This document shows positions 25,489-34,942 of a DNA stretch of 64,000 nt, one piece after another. Position numbers and translations under genes: made by a program. The notes under the pieces were generated by a model. That model saw only the letters and a program-made list of their open reading frames with translations, did no database searches and was not told where the DNA came from. The stretch is from contig NZ_JAPFPY010000012.1 of the NCBI RefSeq assembly GCF_026240945.1, positions 1-64,000 of the forward strand, written 5' to 3'. Position 1 is the first letter of the stretch. Each line of letters opens with the position of its first letter. This stretch comes from Mycolicibacterium sp. J2 (lineage in GTDB: Bacteria; Actinomycetota; Actinomycetes; Mycobacteriales; Mycobacteriaceae).

Positions 25489-27527
25489 TGGCGATGCCCA
25501 AGATCCGCAAGGTCCTGGTCGCCAACCGTGGCGAGATCGCGCTGCGGGTGTTCCGCACTTGCCGCGATCTCGGGATCGCCACCGTCGCGGTCTATTCCGA
25601 CGCCGACGCCGACGCGTGGCACGTCGCCGACGCCGACGAGGCCGTGCACCTTCCCGGCTCGTCTGCCGCCGAGACCTACCTCGACATCCACCGGATCATC
25701 GCCGCTGCCTCGCTCACCGGCGCGGACGCAGTACACCCCGGCTACGGCTTCCTTTCGGAAAACGCCGGGTTCGCGCGCGCCTGTGCCGCCGCCGACCTCG
25801 TCTTCATCGGTCCGCCGCCCGGGGCGATCGACGCGATGGGCTCGAAGCTGCAGGCCAAGAAGACGATGTCCGACGCGGGGGTGCCTGTGCTGCCCGGTGG
25901 CGACACGACGGGGCTATCGGCCGAGCAGCTGGCGAAGCTGGCCGCCGACGTCGGCTACCCCGTGCTGGTCAAGGCCAGCGCTGGCGGCGGTGGCCGAGGC
26001 ATGCGCATTGTCGCGTCGCCGGACGAGCTCGACGAAGCGGTCACCTCCGCTTCGCGTGAGGCCGCCGCAGCGTTCGCCGACGGCACCGTCTTCCTCGAGC
26101 GTTACGTCCAGCGCCCACGCCACGTCGAGATCCAGATCATGGCCGACACGCACGGAAACGTCGTCTCTCTGTTCGAGCGCGAGTGCTCCGTGCAGCGTCG
26201 ACACCAGAAGGTGATCGAGGAGGCGCCGTCACCGGTCGTCGACGACGCGTTGCGCGCTCGGATGAGCGAGGCCGCCATCGCCGCCGCGCGCGCCGTCGGC
26301 TACGTAGGCGCCGGGACGGTCGAGTTCGTCTACGACGCCGCTCAGGATGGCAAAGCCGACTCCTTCGCCTTCCTCGAGATGAACACCCGGCTGCAGGTCG
26401 AGCACCCGGTTACCGAGCTGATCACCGGCCTCGACCTGGTGCGTGCCCAGCTGCTCGTAGCCATGGGCCGCCCGCTGCCTGAGGAGATGCACAACCCGCG
26501 AATTCGCGGTCACGCGGTCGAGGCCCGTCTGTGCGCCGAGGATCCGGCCGATGACTACCGGCCCTGTACCGGCACCCTGCGCACCTTGGATGTCCCGGCG
26601 CTTGCCGGCGTGCGGGTTGACTCGGGTTTTCGTGCCGGTTCGGTCATCAGTCATTACTACGATTCGCTGCTGGCCAAGGTCATCGCGTGGGCACCAACGC
26701 GCGACGAGGCACTTGCCAGCCTCTCGGCGGCGCTAGCCGGCGCCCGTATTCACGGCGTGACCACCAATCGCAACCTGCTTGTTCGCGTCCTGCGCCATGA
26801 CGAGTTCGCCGGGCGGGGCACCGACACTGGGTTCCTTGACCGACACGACGTCGCCCAACTCGGCGCTGCCCTCCCAGACACGCAGTCCGAGCGCCTGCAC
26901 GCCGTCGCGGCGACCGTGGCCGGGGTGGCCGCGCGGCGTGCCGTCGCAACTCTGCAGGCCACGTTGCCCGCCGGCTGGCGCAACAACCCTTCGCAGCCGC
27001 AGACCACAACCTGGCAGACCCAGGGTGGGCGCGAAGTGCGCGTCGGGTACACGTTAGGTTCGACAGGGACCTGCCTGCAGGTCGACGACGAGCCGTTGGC
27101 CGACGTCGAGGTTGTCGAGGGCAGTAGCGAGCGGGTGGTGCTGCGCGTCGACGGGGTGCGCCGCACTTATGATGTCGTCCTCGACGGCGATGTTGCCCAC
27201 CTCGACTCGGTCGCCGGCTACTCCGCCCTGCGGCTGGCGCCACGCTTCGTCGACCCGAGCACTCTGAACCCGCCCGGGTCGCTCACCGCGCCGATGCCGG
27301 GTTCGGTGGTCCGACTGCCAGTCGCCGAGGGCGAGACGGTCTCGGCGGGCCAAACCCTTGTCGTCCTGGAGACGATGAAGATGGAGCACACCGTCGCGAG
27401 CCCGATTGACGGGGTGCTGAACGCCCTGCCGGTCCAGGTCGGCCATCAGGTCTCGAGCGGTGACGTCCTCGCCGTGGTCGAGGCGGTGGACGGCGGTGAA
27501 GTGGCGTCGGACGCCACCGAGCTCTAA
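25488..27527 (+). CDS. accA: Acyl-CoA carboxylase, alpha subunit (biotin carboxylase and biotin carrier)
   Basis: 679 aa from the ATG that overlaps the accD stop. The biotin carboxylase domain (about 1-450) has VANRGEIALRVFRT at its start, ATP-grasp KASAGGGGRGMR and EMNTRLQVEHPVTE. A linker domain follows, then the biotinyl carrier domain at the C-terminus, with the biotin lysine in ETMKMEH at about residue 631. The first residue of the usual AMKM motif is Thr. It uses ATP and bicarbonate to charge biotin and hands CO2 to AccD. The pair resembles M. tuberculosis accA2/accD2, which also lie next to fadE genes. Confidence 0.93.
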   Translation: MAMPKIRKVLVANRGEIALRVFRTCRDLGIATVAVYSDADADAWHVADADEAVHLPGSSAAETYLDIHRIIAAASLTGADAVHPGYGFLSENAGFARACAAADLVFIGPPPGAIDAMGSKLQAKKTMSDAGVPVLPGGDTTGLSAEQLAKLAADVGYPVLVKASAGGGGRGMRIVASPDELDEAVTSASREAAAAFADGTVFLERYVQRPRHVEIQIMADTHGNVVSLFERECSVQRRHQKVIEEAPSPVVDDALRARMSEAAIAAARAVGYVGAGTVEFVYDAAQDGKADSFAFLEMNTRLQVEHPVTELITGLDLVRAQLLVAMGRPLPEEMHNPRIRGHAVEARLCAEDPADDYRPCTGTLRTLDVPALAGVRVDSGFRAGSVISHYYDSLLAKVIAWAPTRDEALASLSAALAGARIHGVTTNRNLLVRVLRHDEFAGRGTDTGFLDRHDVAQLGAALPDTQSERLHAVAATVAGVAARRAVATLQATLPAGWRNNPSQPQTTTWQTQGGREVRVGYTLGSTGTCLQVDDEPLADVEVVEGSSERVVLRVDGVRRTYDVVLDGDVAHLDSVAGYSALRLAPRFVDPSTLNPPGSLTAPMPGSVVRLPVAEGETVSAGQTLVVLETMKMEHTVASPIDGVLNALPVQVGHQVSSGDVLAVVEAVDGGEVASDATEL

Positions 27528-27581
27528 TCAACCCGGCGCGCTCCCGATCGGTGGCGCGTCGATACCGATGTGAGGAGTGTC

Positions 27582-28736
27582 ATGGAATTGCACGAGACAG
27601 CGGAACGTCAGGACCTGCGCAAGGCGGTCGCCGAGATCGCCAAGGACTTCGGACACGAGTACTACCTGGAAAAGTCGCTGGCCGGCGCGAAAAGCACCGA
27701 GCTGTGGCAGGCCGTGGGCAAACAGGGCTTCCTCGGGGTGAACCTTTCCGAGCAGTACGGCGGCGGCGGCGGCGGCATCTACGACATGCAGATCGTCGGT
27801 GAGGAGCTCGCCGCGGCGGGCTGCCCGCTGCTGATGACCGTCGTCTCGCCGACCATCTGCGGCACGATCATCCAGGCATTCGGCAGTGAGGAACTCAAGC
27901 AGCAGTGGCTGCCGGGCATCGCCAGCGGCGAGACGATCATGGCATTCGCGATCACCGAGCCGGACGCGGGCTCGAACTCGCACAACATCTCCACGACCGC
28001 GAAACGCGACGGCGACGACTGGGTCATCAACGGCACCAAGTACTACATTTCTGGTGTCGACGAAGCCGAAGCGATCCTGGTCGTCACCCGAACGTCTACC
28101 AACGACAGTGGTCGCGGACTACTCAGCTTGCTCGTCGTGCCCACCGATGTCCGCGGGCTCACCAAGTCACTCATCCCGGTGCAGGCGGTCACTCCAGAGA
28201 AGCAGTTCACTCTATTCTTCGATGACGTCCGCGTGCCGGCCGCCAACCTTATCGGCGCGGAGAACGAGGGCCTGCGCCAGGTCTTCATGGGCCTGAACCC
28301 GGAGCGAATCATGGGGGCGGCGCTCGGCAACGGCATCGGTCGCTACGCGCTGGATAAAGCCGCCGATTACGCCCGCAACCGCCACGTGTGGGGAGCGCCG
28401 ATCGGCTCGCACCAGGGCGTATCGCACCCGCTCGCCCACGCCAAGATCCAGGTTGAGCTGGCCCGGTTGATGACTCAGCGTGCCGCCGCCCTGCACGACG
28501 CCGGCGATCCGGGGTCGGGTGAGGCGTCGAACATGGCGAAATATGCCGCAGCCGAGGCGGGCATCCTGGCGCTCGACCAGGCGATTCAGACCCACGGCGG
28601 CAACGGCATGGCCACCGAGTACGGCCTCGCCACGTTGTGGGGTCCGGCCCGGCTCATGCGCACCGCGCCGATCAGCCGCGAAATGATCCTCAACTTCGTG
28701 GCGCAGCACAGCCTGAAACTGCCCGCGTCCTACTGA
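27582..28736 (+). CDS. Acyl-CoA dehydrogenase (FadE12-like)
   Basis: 384 aa. The ATG at 27582 has GAGGAG 4 nt before it. Motifs: EQYGGGGGGIYD, AITEPDAGSNSHN, the FAD-domain region NPERIMGAALGNGIGRYALDKA, and HGGNGMATEYGLATLWGPARLM near the end. In place of the usual (Y/G)xGTxE segment there is RTAPISREMIL, so the medium-chain-type Glu is absent and the base lies elsewhere. Next to accA it probably forms the 2-enoyl-CoA that the carboxylase then uses, as in leucine or terpene pathways. Confidence 0.9.
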   Translation: MELHETAERQDLRKAVAEIAKDFGHEYYLEKSLAGAKSTELWQAVGKQGFLGVNLSEQYGGGGGGIYDMQIVGEELAAAGCPLLMTVVSPTICGTIIQAFGSEELKQQWLPGIASGETIMAFAITEPDAGSNSHNISTTAKRDGDDWVINGTKYYISGVDEAEAILVVTRTSTNDSGRGLLSLLVVPTDVRGLTKSLIPVQAVTPEKQFTLFFDDVRVPAANLIGAENEGLRQVFMGLNPERIMGAALGNGIGRYALDKAADYARNRHVWGAPIGSHQGVSHPLAHAKIQVELARLMTQRAAALHDAGDPGSGEASNMAKYAAAEAGILALDQAIQTHGGNGMATEYGLATLWGPARLMRTAPISREMILNFVAQHSLKLPASY

Positions 28737-28762
28737 GTCGCCGCGGAATGAAAGGGAATCGC

Positions 28763-30316
28763 ATGAAACTCGGCATCGGTCAGTGGGTGACCCGGCGCGC
28801 CTTCCTCAACGGCGGGCGCACCGCGTTGATCAGCAACGGCGCGCACATCACCTACGCCGACCTCGATCGGCGCACCAACCAGGTCGCCGCCGCACTCATC
28901 GCCCTCGGCGTGCGCAAGGGCGATCGGGTCGCGATGCTGCTGGTCAATTCGACCGAGTTCATCGAGGTGCTGCTGGGCTGCGCCAAAATGGGCGCACTTG
29001 CAGTTCCGCTCAACGTGCGCCTTGCCGGACCCGAGATCGGCTACATCCTGGCCGACTCAGGCGCCGATGTTCTGGTCTTCCACGAGCCGTTCGCCGCGCA
29101 GGCCAGGAGCGCCGTCACCGAGTCCGGAGTCCGCGTGCGCCATGTCGTGCGCGCCGGTGGGGTGCCGGCGCCGGGCGAGCTCGGCTACGAAGACGTCGTC
29201 TCGGGCGCCGCGCTCGAACCGCTCAACGGTGACGTCGACGGCAGCGACCCCGCGTTCATCATGTACACGTCGGGGACGACGGGCCGACCCAAGGGCGCGA
29301 TCCTCACCCACGACAACCTGCTATGGAACGCGATCAACGTCCTCGGCACCGACATCGGCCTGCGGGGCGAGGACGTCACCGTCGCGGTGGCGCCGATGTT
29401 CCACATCGGCGGGCTGGGAGTACACACCCTGCCGCTGCTCTACGTCGGCGGCACCAGCGTCATCATGCCGTCCTTCGAGCCGCGAGCTACGCTGCAGGCG
29501 ATGGCCGACCACCACGTCACGGTTCAGTTCATGGTGCCGGCCATGTGGACCGCTCTCACACAGGTGTCCGACTTCGACTCCTTCAACCTGTCTGCGCTGC
29601 GTTTCGCCATGGGCGGCGGGTCGCCCGTCCCTCTCACGGTCATCGACTTCATGCGCGAGCGAGGCGTGCCCTTCACCGAGGGCTTCGGCATGACCGAGAC
29701 CGCTCCCCTGGTGACCGTCCTAGACGCCGAGAACATCAGCAAGCGGGCCGGGTCGATCGGCCGCGTCGCAATGCATGTCGACGCCCGCATCGTCGACGAC
29801 GACGACCGCGACGTCGCGACCGACACCGTGGGCGAACTGATCGTGCGCGGCCCGAATGTGTTCACCGGCTACTGGATGAAGGCCGAGGCGAGCGCCGAGG
29901 CGTTACGCGGGGGCTGGTTCCACACGGGCGACCTCGGGCGCATGGACGCCGAGGGCTTCATCACCCTCGTCGACCGCAAGAAGGACATGATCATCTCCGG
30001 CGGCGAGAACGTCTACCCGATCGAGGTCGAGCAAGTTCTCTTCCGCCACCCGGCGGTACTCGACGCCGCCGTGATCGGCGGCAAGGACTCAAAGTGGGGC
30101 GAACGCGTCGTCGCGATCGTCGTCGCCGACCCGGCAACACAGGCACCGAGCGCCGAGGAGATCGTGGCGTGGTGCCGGGAGCGGCTGGCGCACTTCAAGT
30201 GTCCGCGTGACGTGCACTTCGTCGCCGAACTGCCGCGCAACGCCACCGGCAAGCTGCTCAAGACCGAGCTGCGCGCGCAGTTCACGGGCATCGAGGGCGG
30301 AGTCGTTTTGCGCTGA
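28763..30316 (+). CDS. Acyl-CoA synthetase (AMP-binding)
   Basis: 517 aa. The ATG at 28763 has AAAGGGA upstream. The ATP motif is MYTSGTTGRPKGAIL (about 164), followed by GFGMTETAPL, TGDLGRMDAEGF and the hinge DRKKDMIISGGENVYP. The catalytic Lys is in ATGKLLKTEL near the C-terminus. It activates the free acid that enters this pathway. Its position after fadE suggests the order ligase, dehydrogenase, carboxylase in metabolism. The acid is not predictable; AtuA and hotdog neighbours suggest a branched or terpenoid acid. Confidence 0.9.
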   Translation: MKLGIGQWVTRRAFLNGGRTALISNGAHITYADLDRRTNQVAAALIALGVRKGDRVAMLLVNSTEFIEVLLGCAKMGALAVPLNVRLAGPEIGYILADSGADVLVFHEPFAAQARSAVTESGVRVRHVVRAGGVPAPGELGYEDVVSGAALEPLNGDVDGSDPAFIMYTSGTTGRPKGAILTHDNLLWNAINVLGTDIGLRGEDVTVAVAPMFHIGGLGVHTLPLLYVGGTSVIMPSFEPRATLQAMADHHVTVQFMVPAMWTALTQVSDFDSFNLSALRFAMGGGSPVPLTVIDFMRERGVPFTEGFGMTETAPLVTVLDAENISKRAGSIGRVAMHVDARIVDDDDRDVATDTVGELIVRGPNVFTGYWMKAEASAEALRGGWFHTGDLGRMDAEGFITLVDRKKDMIISGGENVYPIEVEQVLFRHPAVLDAAVIGGKDSKWGERVVAIVVADPATQAPSAEEIVAWCRERLAHFKCPRDVHFVAELPRNATGKLLKTELRAQFTGIEGGVVLR

Positions 30317-30535
30317 GTCGTGCCGCTGCACATCGCGGGTTCGAAGCAGGGCCCCTAAATCATGAACTGAGAAGAGGATGCGACAGCATCGGCGGGGGCT
30401 AGCGGTTTCGTTCACCTCCCTTGATTTGGTGCGGCGGGTGCCGACGCAGGCAACCCCAGCGCCGGTAGGATCCCAGCCCGGCCCAGCGGATCGGACGGCG
30501 AACAACGTAACCACAAATCGACAGGAGGCCTGAAA

Positions 30536-31129
30536 GTGGCCGGTTTGCGCCGCAAACTGCTCCTCGAGGCCGCCGCCGACCTGTTCGCGCGGCAAGGCTT
30601 TCACGCCGTGGGCATCGACGACATCGGTGCCGCAGCAGGGGTGAGCGGGCCGGCCGTCTACCGGCACTTTCAGAACAAGGACGCGATCCTGCGCGAGTTA
30701 TGCGACGCCGCCATGACTGAGCTGCTGGCTGGCGCCCGGCGCGCCACCAACGCCGGCACACCGACGGAGGTCCTGCACGCCCTTGTCGACCTACACGCGG
30801 CCTTCGGCGCGCGACGACGCGGCCTGTTGGCCGTCTACGCCCGCGAGCACCGCTCGCTGTCGCCGCTGGCGACCCGTGCCCTGCGACGCCGACAGCACAG
30901 GTACGAGTCCTTCTGGGTCGACGCGCTCGTACGAGCACGGGGCGATCTGGACCGTGAGCGCGCACAGGGCCTGGTCGCCGCCGTGCTGTCATTGCTCAAC
31001 GCGTCCGCGTACATGCCGGCGTCGCTGGACGACGCGACGATTGAGGCGATGCTGGCCGCCGCGGCCGTTGCGGCGCTGTTCAGCGGCGCGGTTACACAGC
31101 AGGTAGACGGCGCCCCGCACCGGATTTAG
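30536..31129 (+). CDS. TetR-family transcriptional regulator
   Basis: 197 aa, GTG start with ACAGGAGG upstream. HTH: RRKLLLEAAADLFARQGFHAVGIDDIGAAAGVSGPAVYRHFQNKDAILRE. The C-terminal part (TetR_C type) includes REHRSLSPLATRALRRRQHRYESFW. It resembles the regulators of acyl-CoA and branched-chain degradation, which are released by acyl-CoA intermediates. It is probably the repressor of this cluster, acting at 23818-23843. The gene is 219 bp after fadD and may have its own promoter. Its stop codon overlaps that of the convergent AtuA gene. Confidence 0.88.
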   Translation: MAGLRRKLLLEAAADLFARQGFHAVGIDDIGAAAGVSGPAVYRHFQNKDAILRELCDAAMTELLAGARRATNAGTPTEVLHALVDLHAAFGARRRGLLAVYAREHRSLSPLATRALRRRQHRYESFWVDALVRARGDLDRERAQGLVAAVLSLLNASAYMPASLDDATIEAMLAAAAVAALFSGAVTQQVDGAPHRI

Positions 31130-32850
31130 TGTGTGACGAGCAGCGACTGGGGAATGTCCACCATGCGGGACCGCACATATTCCCCGAGCCCCTTGGCCTG
31201 CGCGTCCGGCCGGGTCGAGGAGGCCACTCCGTCACCGAGCAAGCCGTGCACCACCACGTTGAGGGCGCGCAAGTTCGGCAGTTCGAAGCGCTCGATGGGC
31301 AGGTGCGCCGTCTCCGGCCCGAGCAGTGTGCGCAGCCGCTCGACGCTGAAGTAGTCGCGCGCCCACGCGTACCCAGGGTCATCCCGTGCCCACAGGCCGA
31401 GGTTAGCGTTGCCGCCCTTGTCTCCGGACCGCGCGCCGAGTACCGACCCGAGCGGCGCACGACGTGTCGGCCCGGACGGCACCGGCAGCTTCGCGGGCGG
31501 GGCAATCCCAGCCGGCGGGACGGCACCGGTCGGCGGGTCGGGGATCTCGTGCCGTGTGCCGTCGGCGTCGACCAGTACGTGCGTGAGGGCCGAGCGCGCA
31601 ACGTAGGCCGGCCGGTAGATGCCGAAGGCGGTCTCCGAGGACGGTGGCGTGGTGGTGTGGAAGCCGGCGAAACCGGCCAGGGCGATCTCCATGACCCCGC
31701 CGGAGAATGCTCGGCCCACCTTGCGCGGGTCGGCGTCCTTGACCGTCACACGCAGGTGCGCGCAGGCTTGCTCGTTCGTCGGTGCATCGGAGACGTCGAA
31801 ACGCAACAGCCTCACGTCGACTTCGTCGAAGGCGTCGCGTCCGCCGAGAACGTCGAAGAGCTGCTGTTCGGCGAAGGCCGCCTTGGCCTCGATGTCGAGG
31901 CCGGTGAGCACCATGGTCATCGTGTTACGGAAGCCGCCCACCTCATTCAACGCCACCTTCAACGTGTCCGGCGGCGGACTGCCTTTCGTACCGCTGATCG
32001 CGACGCGGTGCTCATCCTGTTGAGCCAGCCGGATGGTGTCGAAGTGGGCGACGACGTCGGGGCCGAGGTAGGCAGGTTCAGCGATCTCGTAGAGCAGCTG
32101 GGCGGTGACCGTGCCGACTGAGACCAATCCTCCCGTGCCGGGATGCTTCGTGATCACCGAAGAGCCGTCCTCGGCGACCTCGGCGATCGGAAACCCCGGG
32201 TAGCGGCGGTCGGTGATCTCGTCGAGGAACGCGTAGTTGCCGCCTGTCGCCTGAGGGCCGCACTCGATCACGTGCCCGGCGACGACCGCGCCCGCGAGCC
32301 GATCCCAGTCCTCGGGCGCCCAGCTGTGCCACCAGGCGGCTGGACCGACCACCAGGGATGCGTCGGTGACCCGGCCGGTCACGACGACGTCGGCGCCCGA
32401 ACGCAGCGCCTCGGTGATGCCCCAGGCGCCGAGGTAGGCGTTGGCCGATACCGGTTTGATGTCGCCGACGGGCGGCGTGATTGCGTGGAGGCCGCCACGT
32501 AGGTCGTCGCCCTCGACGTGCGCGACGCGCGCGGTGAGGCCGAGACGTGCGGACAGCTCGCGCAACGCGGCGGCCAAGCCGGCGGGATTGAGCCCGCCCG
32601 CGTTCGCGACGACCTTGATGCCACGATCGAGACAGGTGCCCAGCACCTGTTCCATTTGGGTGAGGAAAGTCCGCGCGTACCCGCCGGACGGGTCTTTGGC
32701 CTGGGCCTTGGCCAGGATGAGCATGGTCAGCTCGGCCAAATAGTCACCGCACAGGACATCGATCGGACCGCCCTCGACCATCTCGCGGGCTGCGGCGATG
32801 CGGTCGCCGTAAAAGCCGGAGCAGTTGCCGATGCGGACCGGGACGCTCAC
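31126..32850 (-). CDS. AtuA-family (DUF1446) protein
   Basis: 574 aa from the GTG at 32850, which overlaps the stop of the TIGR03084 gene (GTGA). The family signature begins at once: PVRIGNCSGFYGDRIAAAREM, then DVLCGDYLAELTMLILAKAQ, GIKVVANAGGLNPAGLA and TGRVTDASLVVGPAAWWH. AtuA is needed for acyclic terpene utilisation in Pseudomonas but has no assigned reaction. A C-terminal block (about 470-574, with GSVLGARSGDKGGNANLGLWA) matches the extra domain of longer members; M. tuberculosis Rv0976c next to accA2/accD2 is probably of this type. Its place supports a terpenoid-like or branched substrate. Confidence 0.85.
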   Translation of the reverse strand: MSVPVRIGNCSGFYGDRIAAAREMVEGGPIDVLCGDYLAELTMLILAKAQAKDPSGGYARTFLTQMEQVLGTCLDRGIKVVANAGGLNPAGLAAALRELSARLGLTARVAHVEGDDLRGGLHAITPPVGDIKPVSANAYLGAWGITEALRSGADVVVTGRVTDASLVVGPAAWWHSWAPEDWDRLAGAVVAGHVIECGPQATGGNYAFLDEITDRRYPGFPIAEVAEDGSSVITKHPGTGGLVSVGTVTAQLLYEIAEPAYLGPDVVAHFDTIRLAQQDEHRVAISGTKGSPPPDTLKVALNEVGGFRNTMTMVLTGLDIEAKAAFAEQQLFDVLGGRDAFDEVDVRLLRFDVSDAPTNEQACAHLRVTVKDADPRKVGRAFSGGVMEIALAGFAGFHTTTPPSSETAFGIYRPAYVARSALTHVLVDADGTRHEIPDPPTGAVPPAGIAPPAKLPVPSGPTRRAPLGSVLGARSGDKGGNANLGLWARDDPGYAWARDYFSVERLRTLLGPETAHLPIERFELPNLRALNVVVHGLLGDGVASSTRPDAQAKGLGEYVRSRMVDIPQSLLVTH

Positions 32851-33659
32851 CGCTGCCCCCCTGCGAACTGGCCCGCCACGCGCCCGCCGCCAGGGGGCCC
32901 CGCGAAGGCCTGGGCGATCGCGAGCCACTGGTCGGCCAGCGGTCCGTCGGCGACCAAAGCGGTGTCGTCGCGGTGGCGGCGTTGGGTCACCAACAGGCAA
33001 AAGTCCAGCGCCGGCCCGCTCACGCGGTTGGCGGCGTCGGCTGGCCCCCACGTCCAGACGCTGCCGTCCGGAGCGGTCAGCTCGACGCGTACCGGGTCCG
33101 CGGGGAGGTCCAGACCGTTGGCCAGGTAGCTGAAAGCGCGCGCACCCACCCCGATGTGGGCCACGTGCCGCAGCCGTGCCGTGGCCTCGCGGGTCGCGCC
33201 GAGCGCGTCGACGATGTCCTGGCCGTGCGCCCAGGTCTCCATGAGTCGCGCTGTCAGCGACGAGACCGCGCTCATCGGCGGCCCGAACCACGGCAGGCGG
33301 GTCGCCGGGGCAATGTCCGCGAACGCCGCAACGAGGGCTGCACGCGACGTGTCGAACCACGCGAGCAGGTCGGCAGCCGGCATTTGACGGTAGCGCTCAG
33401 CGATGACGTCGGGTGAGATGCTTCCGTCGGCCATCATCGGCAGGTAGTCGCTGCTGAAACCGTCGGGGTCGGTGGCCGAGCGCACCGCCACGTCGTCGAA
33501 GAACGCCAGATGGCTGATCTGGTCGCGGATCGCCCAGCCCACGGCCGGAGTCGGCGCGTCCCAGCCGCGCGGACCTTCGGGCAGCGGTGCGATGAGTTCG
33601 CGCAACGCGGCCGTTTCGGCTTCGATGTCGACGATTACCGACTGCATGGTCACCGCCAT
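32847..33659 (-). CDS. TIGR03084-family protein, DinB/MDMPI-like
   Basis: 270 aa. The N-terminal four-helix DinB/mycothiol maleylpyruvate isomerase-like domain shows WAIRDQISHLAFFDD (His), and the second half has METWAHGQDIVDALG (metal-binding His pattern HxxD), RLRHVAHIGVGARAF. A C-terminal domain follows with LTAPDGSVWTWGP. The family is common in mycobacteria; some related proteins use mycothiol and a divalent metal. Its start is 1 bp after the enoyl-CoA hydratase stop, and its stop overlaps the AtuA start. Its reaction in the pathway is unknown; isomerisation or CoA-thioester transfer are possibilities. Confidence 0.82.
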   Translation of the reverse strand: MAVTMQSVIVDIEAETAALRELIAPLPEGPRGWDAPTPAVGWAIRDQISHLAFFDDVAVRSATDPDGFSSDYLPMMADGSISPDVIAERYRQMPAADLLAWFDTSRAALVAAFADIAPATRLPWFGPPMSAVSSLTARLMETWAHGQDIVDALGATREATARLRHVAHIGVGARAFSYLANGLDLPADPVRVELTAPDGSVWTWGPADAANRVSGPALDFCLLVTQRRHRDDTALVADGPLADQWLAIAQAFAGPPGGGRVAGQFAGGQR

Positions 33660-33660
33660 G

Positions 33661-34428
33661 TCAGCGTCCCTTCCACTGTGGTGCGCGCTTCTCGCGGAAC
33701 GCCGTAGGGCCTTCCTGCGCGTCGTCGCTCAGATAGACCGGCTCCCATATCTCGTCGGCCAGGTCGTAGGCGGCGGCGAGGGGGTGCTGTGCCGAGAGGT
33801 ACACGGTGCGCTTGGACGCAAGCACCGATAGCGGTGCGTTCGCGGCGATGCTGAGCGCCAACTGCTGGGTACGCTCGCGCAACTGATCGGCTGGCACCAC
33901 CTCGTTGACCAAGCCGACCTGGTGGGCGCGCTCGGCGGTGATCGGCTCGCCGGTCAGCAGGATCTGCATGGCGATGCGCGGAGGCACCAGCCAGGACAGG
34001 GGTGCCGCCCAGGGCGACCCGCGGCCGACTTTGACCTCGCTGACGGCGAAGGTCGCGTGTTCGGCAGCCACGACCAGGTCGCACTGCTGCGCGAGCAGGA
34101 AGCCCCCGGCGAAAGCGACACCGTTGACGGCCGCGATCGTCGGCTTCGCGACATCGATGTTGCGGCCGAACTGCGGAGCGAAGTCCTTCGGCGGAACCTT
34201 GAGCGCGTTGTGCGCCATCTCCTTCAAGTCCCCGCCGGCACAGAACGCCTTATCGCCCACGCCGGTGAGGACGAGCACCTTCGCCGCGTCGTCGTCATTG
34301 AAGCGGCGTACCGCGTCGAAAAGCCCCGTGCGCACAGCGTTGTTCAGCGCGTTGCGCGCCTCGGGCCGGTTGATCGTCAGCCAGGCCACGCTGTCGACGA
34401 CCTCGTAGCGAATCGGTTGCTCGGCCAC
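33661..34428 (-). CDS. Enoyl-CoA hydratase/isomerase (crotonase family)
   Basis: 255 aa from the GTG at 34428, with GGAGG upstream. Oxyanion-hole segments are DKAFCAGGDLKEM and AAVNGVAFAGGFLL. A Glu matching the crotonase catalytic Glu lies in FAVSEVKVG. It may hydrate an enoyl-CoA or dehydrate/isomerise a hydroxyacyl-CoA; in methylcrotonyl/geranyl-CoA routes an enzyme of this family hydrates the carboxylated enoyl-CoA. The M. tuberculosis accA2 region also has an enoyl-CoA hydratase (echA7). It is followed directly by the TIGR03084 gene. Confidence 0.9.
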   Translation of the reverse strand: MAEQPIRYEVVDSVAWLTINRPEARNALNNAVRTGLFDAVRRFNDDDAAKVLVLTGVGDKAFCAGGDLKEMAHNALKVPPKDFAPQFGRNIDVAKPTIAAVNGVAFAGGFLLAQQCDLVVAAEHATFAVSEVKVGRGSPWAAPLSWLVPPRIAMQILLTGEPITAERAHQVGLVNEVVPADQLRERTQQLALSIAANAPLSVLASKRTVYLSAQHPLAAAYDLADEIWEPVYLSDDAQEGPTAFREKRAPQWKGR

Positions 34429-34471
34429 CGAGCCTCCGTCCCTCACCGTCGCCTCGCATGTGAGTGGCAGT

Positions 34472-34942
34472 TCACCCCGGCACCTCGACAAACGGGTCGG
34501 CCAGCTCAACGGTGGCTTCACTCGGCACGCACGGACCAGCTTCGCTCGAGACGAGCAACTCGAGGTCGACGAGGCGCCGTCCGCCATCGTCGCGTTTGGC
34601 CACGACCTTGCCGCTCAGGGTCGCGGTCTGGCCCGGGTAGATCGACCGGATCATTGAGATTCTGCGGCGCCGGATGAGTGCGTCGGGTCCGGCCCATTCG
34701 TTGAGGCCGCGGTCGATGAAGCCATGGAAGAAGAGGGTTGACAGGTAGATCGTGCGCTGGCCCTGGCTGCGCGCGTAGTCGGGGTCGTGGTGACCGGGGA
34801 ACCAGTCCCATGTCGAAGCCGCGTTCATGCAGATGCGCTTGTAGCTGATGTCGATCGAGACGGGCGTCAGGGTGTCGCCGACGGCGATGTCCTCGAACCG
34901 CACGGGGACGCGGACCATGCTGTGCTCGGCGGAGTCGTTCAT
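34472..34942 (-). CDS. Hotdog-fold acyl dehydratase, MaoC-like (pair 1, second subunit)
   Basis: 156 aa, acyl-CoA-handling hotdog protein. Features: RFEDIAVGDTLTPVSIDISYKRIC, the helix-containing WDWFPGHHDPDYARSQGQ (Asp/His typical of R-hydratase sites, here HHDPDYA), and LSTLFFHGFIDRGLNEW. Overlaps the preceding hotdog gene by 4 nt. In mycobacteria such small MaoC-like proteins often work as heterodimers with an FAS1-like partner to hydrate enoyl-CoAs too bulky for crotonases. Confidence 0.82.
   Translation of the reverse strand: MNDSAEHSMVRVPVRFEDIAVGDTLTPVSIDISYKRICMNAASTWDWFPGHHDPDYARSQGQRTIYLSTLFFHGFIDRGLNEWAGPDALIRRRRISMIRSIYPGQTATLSGKVVAKRDDGGRRLVDLELLVSSEAGPCVPSEATVELADPFVEVPG

Noticed and set aside
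31129..32121. Plus-strand open frame of 330 codons after the TetR gene
   Set aside because: Antisense to the AtuA-family gene, without domain features or a ribosome-binding site.
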